DNA from: Sulfitobacter sp. CW3
Lineage (GTDB): Bacteria; Pseudomonadota; Alphaproteobacteria; Rhodobacterales; Rhodobacteraceae
DNA length: 64,000 nt
Assembly (NCBI RefSeq): GCF_019392245.1
Contig: NZ_JAHXRL010000002.1
Coordinates: 1 to 64,000 of the forward strand
Direction: 5' to 3'
This document shows positions 32,728-40,297 of this stretch, one piece after another. Under the pieces are notes generated by a model. It saw nothing but the letters and a program-made list of their open reading frames with translations, did not search any database and had not been told where the DNA came from. Position 1 is the first letter of the stretch. Each line of letters begins with the position of its first letter. The position numbers were made by a program, and so were the translations under genes.

Positions 32728-33435
32728 CTAAGATGATTGGCCTGCCACATGCATTACGGCGGCCTGCGTGTGATCGCCGCTAATGTCCAGCTTTGGCCCC
32801 ATGGGTAGCGCGTTGAGCCCGAGGCGGTTCATCCAACGCTGGAAAACAGCTGGCACGATGCCGATCACATGGGTTGCGCCCTGCTCAGTGGCGGCACGCG
32901 CCATTGCCTTGATCAGTTTGGTTTGAATAAACAGGCGGCGCTCGGCGGGTTCGTCTTTGGTCAGGAAAAGCCGTGTTGCCTCCCAGACATGGGGCATCAC
33001 CGGTGCGCGCTCATAAAGCACGTGCTCGGGGATATTAGGCAGCAACCCAAGCTGCGCATCCCGAAGCATATATGAATAGCATCCACAGCGCGCTGTCGTC
33101 GGCAAAAGCCGGACACCCGCCAATACGCGCCCGTATTCGTGGATCACGACCGAACGGCTTTGCGGTGTGTCGTACTGATCGAACTCCATCCCGTCGGTTT
33201 GGGGAAGATCCCAAGATTTCTGATCAATGAATACCGCTTTGCGCGCCCGAAGGTTATCCGCGTAAAGCTGCCCATAGTGGTGCTGGTTATTGGCAGATAC
33301 AACGGTTTCTTCAATTCTGGTTACCATCGACGGAAGCGGAGGATCCACCTTATGTGCGGTCGATTTGCGGCTGGAAGAAACCTTGATCTTTACCGATTCA
33401 GCCTCACCAATCGCCTTTACCTTATGAAACCCCAT
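32728..33435 (-). CDS. Acyl-homoserine-lactone synthase, LuxI family, 235 aa
   Basis: LuxI-type autoinducer synthases join SAM and an acyl group. Conserved residues are visible in LRARKAVFIDQKSWDLP (Arg, Phe, Trp), GMEFDQYDTP (Glu, Asp, Asp), GRVLAGVRLLPT (Arg) and WEATRLFL (Glu-x-x-Arg). The core is of normal length, but there is an N-terminal extension of about 40 residues. MVTRIEE at 33327 is an alternative start. No LuxR-type receptor is adjacent. It is divergent, by 158 bp, from a histidine kinase. Family is firm, acyl chain unknown. Confidence 0.88.
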   Translation of the reverse strand: MGFHKVKAIGEAESVKIKVSSSRKSTAHKVDPPLPSMVTRIEETVVSANNQHHYGQLYADNLRARKAVFIDQKSWDLPQTDGMEFDQYDTPQSRSVVIHEYGRVLAGVRLLPTTARCGCYSYMLRDAQLGLLPNIPEHVLYERAPVMPHVWEATRLFLTKDEPAERRLFIQTKLIKAMARAATEQGATHVIGIVPAVFQRWMNRLGLNALPMGPKLDISGDHTQAAVMHVAGQSS

Positions 33436-33593
33436 ATTTTACTACCTAACGCCTTGGTTACGAGACCGAAAAAAGTTAATAAATGGTATACAGCCATGTT
33501 TCTGCCATATTCGCAACAAAATTTCCACCCAAAGTAGTATGGTCGCATGTTTTTTTTAGTAGATGCCCTCCAGGGCTGACGGGACGCTCAAGT

Positions 33594-34961
33594 ATGGTAG
33601 ACTCTAAAGACCTTATATCCTTGCCAGGCATAAATGTGGCCGAACACCGCTCCGTTTTGAAACGGTTGCGTGACTATGCAATTGTTGGACAAAAACTGTT
33701 CTGGCAAAGAGCCATCATTTACCTGTCAGCACTGGGTCTTGCGGGCTTTTACTATGACCCGAAGGTGGCGCTATTTTTCCTTATAGCGATTGGTATTTGC
33801 GAGACATATGACACCCTTTTAATGCGCCACGTTCTAGCGACCAGCGCGTCAAAGACGATGAAGCCGCGGAGGACGTTTTACCACATCTACTTCGGGACGA
33901 TTCTGAGCGCGGTAACCATCTCGTTGTTTTGCGTCTCGATCGCCATTCAGCAGGGCACCGACAGCGGGCACTTCCTGCCTTTGTTTTTGCTTGTTTCGGC
34001 CTCAATTTTTGCGACGATGAACAACCACCAGTTTATTCCTGTCCTCGCTTCGCGGCTCGCCATTTATGTGGCTGCAATTCTGTATATTGCCATTCGCGAC
34101 GTGTGGATCGTCAGGCCACCGCTCAAGTCCGAGATTTGGCTCAATCTCTTTACGGTATTGTTTGTATTGGGCTTTGTTCTTGAACTCGCGCGCACCTTTA
34201 TCTTGGGCTACACGGTTCTGCTCAAAAGCCGCCTCGCCCTTCAGATCGAACACAAGAACGCGCTGGCCGCAAGCGAGGCGAAAACACGCTTCCTCGCCAC
34301 GGTCAGCCATGAACTGCGCACGCCTTTGACGTCGATCAAGGGGGCGCTTGATCTTATTGATGTGGGCTCTGCCGGGGAAGTTCCCGCCAAGATGTCCCGC
34401 CTGCTGGGCATTGCCCGTAGCAACAGCAGCCGCCTGATCGACCTCGTCGGTGATCTGCTTTTGTTGCAATCCTCGGATGCAGGCAAGTTTACGCTAAACT
34501 TGGAAATGGTTGATATGGGCAGCCTCGTGACCGCGAACATCCATAACTTTCAACCCTATGCCAAAACACTGAACGTCGAGGTCGACGTTGATATTCCGCA
34601 GGAAAAACATTTTGTTCTGGGAGACAAAAAGCGTTTAGGTCAGGTGGTTACGAACCTGCTTTCCAACGCAGCCAAGTTTTCGGAGACGGGTGGCATTGTA
34701 CATGTGTCTCTGGCCAGCGAAGGTGAAAACCTTGTCTTGTCGGTGTCAGATAATGGCATCGGGATCCCCGAAGGCAGTGAGACACAGATCTTTGAAGAAT
34801 TCGGTCAGATTGATTCAAGTGACCAGCGCAAATTCCAAGGGACAGGTCTGGGGCTGTCGATCTCAAAGCGTATCGTTGAGGGCCATGGCGGCACCATCGA
34901 ATACGATAGCGAACTGGGTATGGGAACGACGTTCAAAGTGACGTTGAAATCTGCGGGCTAA
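33594..34961 (+). CDS. Sensor histidine kinase, membrane type without receiver, 455 aa
   Basis: Up to six or seven hydrophobic segments lie in the first 200 residues (IIYLSALGLAGFYYDP, ALFFLIAIGICETYD, TILSAVTISLFCVSIAIQQG, and so on). They are followed by HisKA with His239 in FLATVSHELRTPLTSIKGAL, and HATPase with NLLSNAAKFSE, SVSDNGIGIPEG, and GTGLGLSISKRIVEGHGG. There is no C-terminal receiver. The ATG at 33594 is the first with full membrane region; the earlier ATG at 33483 lies in the luxI promoter. The nearby HPt and receiver genes complete a likely phosphorelay. The multi-helix input may sense a membrane-soluble signal. Confidence 0.9.
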   Translation: MVDSKDLISLPGINVAEHRSVLKRLRDYAIVGQKLFWQRAIIYLSALGLAGFYYDPKVALFFLIAIGICETYDTLLMRHVLATSASKTMKPRRTFYHIYFGTILSAVTISLFCVSIAIQQGTDSGHFLPLFLLVSASIFATMNNHQFIPVLASRLAIYVAAILYIAIRDVWIVRPPLKSEIWLNLFTVLFVLGFVLELARTFILGYTVLLKSRLALQIEHKNALAASEAKTRFLATVSHELRTPLTSIKGALDLIDVGSAGEVPAKMSRLLGIARSNSSRLIDLVGDLLLLQSSDAGKFTLNLEMVDMGSLVTANIHNFQPYAKTLNVEVDVDIPQEKHFVLGDKKRLGQVVTNLLSNAAKFSETGGIVHVSLASEGENLVLSVSDNGIGIPEGSETQIFEEFGQIDSSDQRKFQGTGLGLSISKRIVEGHGGTIEYDSELGMGTTFKVTLKSAG

Positions 34962-35091
34962 GATAACGGGGCCCTGCCCCCAACCCACAGTTTGATAGGC
35001 CGGTGAAATTGCCCCTACCTTCACAGGCAAAGGCCTAGGCGCATGGTGAAGGTCGGGTTCGGTGCTACCGCAGGGTGGTCCGTTGTCCGGG

Positions 35092-35412
35092 TCAGCTGGG
35101 GTCATCCATCAATCGGAGAAGCTCGACCACTTCGACCCGTAATGCACCATCATCAAGGGTTGGGTCGCCCGCGGATTGGAGTATCAACCGCTCCGTCCGC
35201 GACGCCTGCCGGCCCAGCTCTTTAAAGCCAAGGGTCGCGGCCGATCCCGACACCTTATGTGCGATCCAGGATATGTCCTGGATCACGCGATCATCTGCAC
35301 CCTCGGCCATCAGGGCGGAATAGGCGTCATTCAGCGACTGCTTGCGCACCGATAATTCGGATAAAAACTTTACCCGCACCTTTTCCATGCCAGCAAGAAA
35401 ATCACCATTCAT
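35092..35412 (-). CDS. HPt-domain phosphotransfer protein, 106 aa
   Basis: A stand-alone HPt domain. The phosphorylatable His52 lies in SWIAHKVSGSAATLGFKELG, the classic HPt helix. Its size matches single-domain HPts. It follows the receiver-GGDEF gene by 20 bp in the same direction, and is convergent with the kinase gene. It can carry phosphate between that kinase and the receiver protein. Confidence 0.88.
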   Translation of the reverse strand: MNGDFLAGMEKVRVKFLSELSVRKQSLNDAYSALMAEGADDRVIQDISWIAHKVSGSAATLGFKELGRQASRTERLILQSAGDPTLDDGALRVEVVELLRLMDDPS

Positions 35413-35431
35413 TGGGTACCTACCCTTTTTA

Positions 35432-36397
35432 CTAGTGCCCCGGCTTAACAGGCGGCTGAATCTCGATCAGCGCATCCGCCGGCGAAAGGGTCTTTTGCTC
35501 TGCCTGTCCTACCGCCTCGAGCAGGGCGTTGACCGAACTGCGCGAAGACCGCCAATCCAACTGGATCGGATCGCTAACCGCGAGATGGACCATCATCGGG
35601 CGACCGTTAGAATAGTACAGATCCATCTCTCGCAGCTTGTCGCTCACTGCGGTTTCGAATTCGCTGGCATCAAACTGACGCCCGGCGTCACTGATCCCCG
35701 CGAAATCGCCGCCCCCGATATGTGCCAGGAAAAACCGGTGTGGTTTCAAACATTCCGACAATGCCTCTGCGACATCGGTGATGGCGGAATGGAACTCGTA
35801 ACTGCTTAGCCCTTGGAACAGGTGCTTTGAATCTTTGATCGCGACGCCAAAGGCGCAATTGCCGAACAACGACAATCGCGACAGTTGCAGCAAATAGTTT
35901 TCGAGCGAAAGATAGTCGATGACACCGTCAATATTCTCGATATGCAGACGCTCGCTTGTGTCTGCCGGGGCAAGCGCCACATCGGCACCACCCGCGTGGG
36001 CCCCTTTGGCTTTCTTCCGCTCGGCCACCAGTTCGGAAACCAGCTGCAATCGTGCGTGCATCTCGCCGACATCAATTGGCTTGTTCACATAATCAGTGGC
36101 ACCGGCGGCAAACGCGTTGTCGACATACACACGTTCGGCCATTGACGTGACCATCAGTATTGGTGTTCTTGCGTATTCAGCCATTTTCCGGATGTGCGTG
36201 ACCAAGGTGATGCCCGTCATACCCGGCATCTCAATATCCAGCAGGAAACACTCGAAAGGATCTTTTGCTGCCTGCAAAATATTCAGGGCTTCTTTCCCTG
36301 ACGCCGCGAAGGTGACATCCGTAAATCCGATGATCTTTAAAATCTCGGCTAAAAGTCCGCGGATGACTTCATCGTCGTCAACAGCAAGTATTTTCAT
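35432..36397 (-). CDS. Response regulator with degenerate GGDEF output domain, 321 aa
   Basis: The receiver has Asp54 (CFLLDIEMPGMTG), the DDD pocket (AVDDDEV) and Lys106 (YVNKPIDVGEM). A linker leads to a GGDEF-like domain (about 160-310: YLLQLSRLSLFGNCAFGVAI, then FFLAHIGGGDFAGISD). The signature reads GGGDF (228-232) instead of GGDEF, so cyclase activity is doubtful and it could be a sensor or binder. The ATG at 36397, behind AAGGATG, starts the receiver exactly. Operon with the HPt gene. Confidence 0.87.
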   Translation of the reverse strand: MKILAVDDDEVIRGLLAEILKIIGFTDVTFAASGKEALNILQAAKDPFECFLLDIEMPGMTGITLVTHIRKMAEYARTPILMVTSMAERVYVDNAFAAGATDYVNKPIDVGEMHARLQLVSELVAERKKAKGAHAGGADVALAPADTSERLHIENIDGVIDYLSLENYLLQLSRLSLFGNCAFGVAIKDSKHLFQGLSSYEFHSAITDVAEALSECLKPHRFFLAHIGGGDFAGISDAGRQFDASEFETAVSDKLREMDLYYSNGRPMMVHLAVSDPIQLDWRSSRSSVNALLEAVGQAEQKTLSPADALIEIQPPVKPGH

Positions 36398-36793
36398 TTC
36401 ACATCCTTCAACATGACGCCGTCCAAGGGCGGCGTCTTGCACGATCTATAGCACGTTTCGAACTATAGGTGGAATGCGGCAGAAATATTGCGTGTGCGGC
36501 AAACTGCCGCCCAAGTTATTGTTTTTTTTCGTTTTAGATGATTGCGCTGATCTGCGGCACCGTTTTTGGGCGTGGTGCCGTGTCCGCACCAATGAAATGC
36601 CAGCCTTTGCAAATACCCGATTTAGCGCGGACCTTATCCGACATCGTCGCTCCGGATTTGCGTTCTTCGCCAAGCATTCTGGTCGCACTCTCGCAGCTTA
36701 CTGAAAGCTTCCGGCCGGCAAAATATACGCTGGAATCGCAAACGGCGCCTAAACTAGACGCCGTTTACATGGTTAGTACGATGGCTTGGTTAA
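36398..36793. other. Intergenic region with hairpins
   Basis: No gene is seen. GACGCCG / CGGCGTC (36415-36421 / 36430-36436) forms a stem just ahead of the RR ribosome-binding site, in its 5' UTR. AAACGGCG / CGCCGTTT (36740-36747 / 36759-36766) lies past the end of the autotransporter gene and resembles its terminator, though without a long T-run. GCGGCA / TGCCGC (36496-36510) is followed by a T-run on the plus strand, where no gene precedes it. Confidence 0.5.
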
Positions 36794-39058
36794 TTAGAAG
36801 GCCATCTTGATCCCGATATGCACGCCTTGGCTGTCATAGTCTTTACCAAAGCTACCACGATAACCGGCTTGAAGGACAACCTGATTGGAGGATGTTGACG
36901 ACAACACGCTGTCAAATCCGAACGCCACATCGATCAGGTCTTCGTCAAGTCCGGCCACGGTAGAGGCGGCACCGGGCAAACCTACAAAGCCGCTTTGTAC
37001 GACAAGATCGTCACCGGAAGCCTTTGTATATTTGACGCTGCCGACCACACGGTTTTCATTCCCGCCGCTGTGGAACGCATACTCTCCGCGAACACCGATC
37101 GATGCTAGGAAAGTGTCTGACGAAAGCCCGCCCACGGTCCGGTTCCAGATGCCTGCACCAGTCTCGGTAAAGCCATCGACGGAGCTGTCATAGTATTCGA
37201 GCGATGCAGTAGGACCAAACTTAAATGCTCCTCTGTCTTTCATGTAATCGACTTTCACTGCCGCAAAGACCTGCGAGCCATCTGCAGCACCGGTCGCCGT
37301 CTGACCCATTACATATCGGGAGGAGTCATACGACAGGTCCTGATAGCCGATCAACGCTTGCACCAATCCACCTTGGCCGAAACGGGTCCGTGAGAACGCT
37401 GTCAGGGTGTAACCATCTGCGTCAACATCGCCCAAACCGTTATCCGCACTTGCAGAACCGTTGATGTAACCCAGTGCCAGACCCATCGAGGAGTTGGAGC
37501 CATCGATAAGCTTTTCGACGCCGACTGTGAAGGATGTGATGTCAACATCGTAGCCCAAAGACGTGCTTGTCGCATCGAAGTTTGAACTCGACCCGCCGAT
37601 CGATGCAAGGCCGTACATTCCATCGGTCATGGACCAAATGTTGCCCGTGCCTCTGGTCGAAACGGCTGCTGGACCATCCGTACTTACCGCCAATGGCGCA
37701 AAGCTCGTGACTGCAGAAACCTGGCCACGTGCAGCTTCGGATGCCACGCTTGAAAATGCTGCTGCATAACCAAAGCCCGTGCTGTCCAATGCCAGTGATC
37801 TATCAGCCGCATCCAATGCAAGTATCTCAGCGATCGCTGTTTGATAGGCTGCTGCATTGCCCACGTCCAAGTATGGTACGTTTGCCGCTGCATCAAGATA
37901 GCCTGCTGTGCTGAACTGGTAGTCTGTTGTCGCACTGGTCACGATAGGCGCAAATTGCGGCACCATCCGAAGTATCATCTCGCCACCGTCAATGGTGCCG
38001 ATTGTGGTCGTGTAGTTGAGGTTCGCATTGCGCAAATCCTCGATCGGATCGATGGCGAACAAGCCGTTTGCGGTTGCAGCCGCAACAATGTCAGCAGGAA
38101 GAAGGCCGCCTTCGACGTAATTAAGATCAGCCACCTCGACGCCCAAAGTCGTCGCCAGTTCCTGAAGACGCGCAGCAATATTGGCCGCTGTGTCCAAGGT
38201 ACCGTAAGTCCAGCCACCGTCAGCAATATTGTTCCATGCGACAAGCGCGCTTTCGTCATCCGGATCGGTGTTATCGTCCCAGAACAAACCGTCCGGCACC
38301 ATGGAGTCATCAAGGAAATAGCTGCCGAAGTTTTCGACATATGCCGTGTTCGTTAGCTCTCCGAATGCCAGCACATCGGTTGAAGATGTAAGCGCCAAAC
38401 GCGCTTTCTCATCAGAGAAAAAGCCGATCTCGCCCTCGTTACCGCCTTCGCCGAACAGGCCATCAGGCAAGCCCGAGCCAAGACCGATAGCCGTGGCATT
38501 GAGGTTGAACAAAGCAGCATTTGCTGGGGTCAGCGCGCCCATTGAGTTCCCGTCGGCATCCAGCAATTGAAGCTCAAAGCCGGTCAGGCGGGCACCGGTG
38601 AAGTTGGAAACCTTACCAAAAGTAAAGTAATCAACCGAAGGCGTTGCGGGGCTTGCGGTCGTGCGCAGCCGAATATCGAACGGGTTGCGACCAGTCAACC
38701 AAGCCTTGATCCGTTTGCCAGATCCAGATGCTGAATCGCAATAGATGTCGGGGTTGCTTGCCATCAAGCAGTTTGGAACGTCGCCGCGAGAGCTTAGCGT
38801 CGAAAAATCAGTGATAATGTTTTCGAATGGATCGACATAAGTTGCGCTGTCACCTGAGCCAACTCTCGTGGATGTAAAAGTTACCGCCTTAAGGCCGGGT
38901 TCCAATACACCTTCATCTGGGTCGGCAAACAGCGAGCCGTCCCCTGAAATCGAAATCAAAGGATCGCTGTCCAGTGTATCCGCCCAAGCGGCGCTACAGG
39001 ACGCCGCAATAATCGCCAACGGGGTGACTGTCCCCATCATATATTTACGCATATTCAA
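36794..39058 (-). CDS. Autotransporter-like outer-membrane protein with choice-of-anchor-type N-terminal domain, 754 aa
   Basis: A signal peptide ends near ASCSAAWADT. The N-terminal part (about 27-360) resembles the choice-of-anchor F type passenger (SVDYFTFGKVSNFTGARLTG, then FELQLLDADGNSMGALTP). The C-terminal 280 residues form an autotransporter beta-barrel (YDVDITSFTVGVEKLIDG, then GGLVQALIGYQDLSYDSS) ending in HIGIKMAF, the terminal Phe needed for outer-membrane assembly. It is probably a surface-anchored passenger. A perfect FNR-type box and a TATATT -10 sit upstream (39139-39180), suggesting induction at low oxygen. No secretion partner is adjacent. Confidence 0.85.
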   Translation of the reverse strand: MNMRKYMMGTVTPLAIIAASCSAAWADTLDSDPLISISGDGSLFADPDEGVLEPGLKAVTFTSTRVGSGDSATYVDPFENIITDFSTLSSRGDVPNCLMASNPDIYCDSASGSGKRIKAWLTGRNPFDIRLRTTASPATPSVDYFTFGKVSNFTGARLTGFELQLLDADGNSMGALTPANAALFNLNATAIGLGSGLPDGLFGEGGNEGEIGFFSDEKARLALTSSTDVLAFGELTNTAYVENFGSYFLDDSMVPDGLFWDDNTDPDDESALVAWNNIADGGWTYGTLDTAANIAARLQELATTLGVEVADLNYVEGGLLPADIVAAATANGLFAIDPIEDLRNANLNYTTTIGTIDGGEMILRMVPQFAPIVTSATTDYQFSTAGYLDAAANVPYLDVGNAAAYQTAIAEILALDAADRSLALDSTGFGYAAAFSSVASEAARGQVSAVTSFAPLAVSTDGPAAVSTRGTGNIWSMTDGMYGLASIGGSSSNFDATSTSLGYDVDITSFTVGVEKLIDGSNSSMGLALGYINGSASADNGLGDVDADGYTLTAFSRTRFGQGGLVQALIGYQDLSYDSSRYVMGQTATGAADGSQVFAAVKVDYMKDRGAFKFGPTASLEYYDSSVDGFTETGAGIWNRTVGGLSSDTFLASIGVRGEYAFHSGGNENRVVGSVKYTKASGDDLVVQSGFVGLPGAASTVAGLDEDLIDVAFGFDSVLSSTSSNQVVLQAGYRGSFGKDYDSQGVHIGIKMAF

Positions 39059-39138
39059 TTTAGCATCCCTCCAACTAGTGCCAAAAATTCAGACATTATC
39101 ACCCTCAGGAAAAAGCATGAAAATGAATATCTGAATAT

Positions 39139-39180
39139 AATATAGCCAGTTCCGGTCATCTGAACATTGATTTAAATCAA
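39139..39180 (-). promoter_or_regulatory. Candidate FNR/FnrL-activated (class II) promoter
   Basis: TTGATTTAAATCAA (39167-39180) matches the FNR consensus TTGAT-N4-ATCAA in every base. On the minus strand a TATATT -10 sits at 39144-39139, about 32 bp from the box centre, the spacing expected when FNR is centred at -41.5. It drives the autotransporter-like gene 80 bp further on. Confidence 0.65.
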
Positions 39181-39882
39181 GGCCACAATGTGTGTGTACT
39201 TCCGGCCACAACGCCTGCGTGATTTTTGCACCAAAGTCACAGGACCCGCATCTATCACAGCACCAACTTCTGAGTTCAGAAATGTGACGTGAAGGTCCAA
39301 GGCGAGCGGCTGATCAGAGCCTCGATTGACCGGAGCCCTGCAACGCCGAGAATTTATGCCATCACGCGAAATCTGAAAACATTAAACAATCTTAAGGGTT
39401 TGGTGCGGCGTTTAGAACAGCGCCAGTCGTGATGGTTAGAACACCTGCCAAAAACGAGGGTTTGTTGAACGCTCCTGAATGGCGACCGTTTCAGGTGCCA
39501 CTTCAGTTCACACAGCGACAAAGTACGATCAATTTAGAGCGTTTGATTGGAATAAGAGATTTTACCTCTACATGCGCCCTTTGGGAGGTTTCGGGACGCG
39601 TGCCCCTTCAGATTCGGGCTGTAATGTGCAGTTGGCGGGCAAATGCGCAACACATCACGGGGATGCTGCTGCGTTAGCTTCAGACGATTCTGCGGCGGTC
39701 TGATCCCGCTTCAACTCGGGGTTTCTGGGCTGCGCTATGTGGCGTTCGTATGTGGCACCCCCCCTCGTCTACTCCCATCTTGTGACGGAAAATCGATGTG
39801 CACGTGGTTGCCGTCTGTAGATATGTACGGACTCTCGGGACACTTCCTGTAAATTGCCCAATTTGGGGTGGAGGAAGTTTTC
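39181..39882. other. Gene-poor region upstream of the IS481 remnant
   Basis: About 700 bp without a supported gene. Two overlapping plus-strand ORFs (39429-39677, 39479-39703) have no recognisable family, poor start sites and no homologous shape. GGAGG at 39870-39874 serves as the ribosome-binding site of the transposase remnant. IS ends were not recognised. Confidence 0.5.
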
Positions 39883-40206
39883 ATGACAAACGAAGAACGA
39901 GACCTCCAACGTAAACTGAGAGTGCTTCAACATGCCGAGAAGATCGTCAATGCCCGCAAAGCATGTCGGTATTTCGGGATTGGGAGATCCAGCTTTTATA
40001 GATGGCGGGATGCGTATCAAAAGCATGGCGAAGCTGGTCTGAAGAATGCCAAATCTATTCCAAAGAACCCGGCCAATCAAACGCCGCCAGAGATTGTCGA
40101 AAAGGTCCTGTATCTGCGCCGCAAATATCACCTGGGACAGAGTCGAACCCTGGGCATCCTGCTTCAAGGGCCAAAAACAAGAAAATCGGGCGTTTCCGCC
40201 CGATAG
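39883..40206 (+). pseudogene. IS481-family transposase, truncated N-terminal fragment
   Basis: Residues 1-85 match the HTH and start of the integrase region of IS481-like transposases (MTNEERDLQRKLRVLQHAEK, then ARKACRYFGIGRSSFYRWRD and KNPANQTPPEIVEKVLYLRR). After KYHLG the family sequence stops. The frame continues for 23 unrelated codons (QSRTLGILLQGPKTRKSG) through the nrdJ terminator and ends at 40206. The DDE catalytic core (over 200 residues) is missing, so the gene is dead. The junction shows a deletion or one-ended insertion beside nrdJ. Confidence 0.8.
40185..40204 (-). terminator. Rho-independent terminator of nrdJ
   Basis: A perfect 8-bp stem (ATCGGGCG / CGCCCGAT) with a TTTC loop. 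On the minus strand it is followed by TTTTCTTGTTTTT. It lies 94 bp after the nrdJ stop and inside the 3' end of the IS481 remnant frame. Confidence 0.8.
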
Positions 40207-40297
40207 ACTTCTTATGCTTGCAAAATGGCTATTCTAACCCGGCCGGTGGCCATTAATTGGTGGTCAGAATAAGAATAACTTCTGTAGCCCTACAATA

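Noticed and set aside
36496..36530. GCGGCA/TGCCGC hairpin with a T-run on the plus strand as a terminator
   Set aside because: No plus-strand gene ends near it and the T-run starts 11 bases after the stem.
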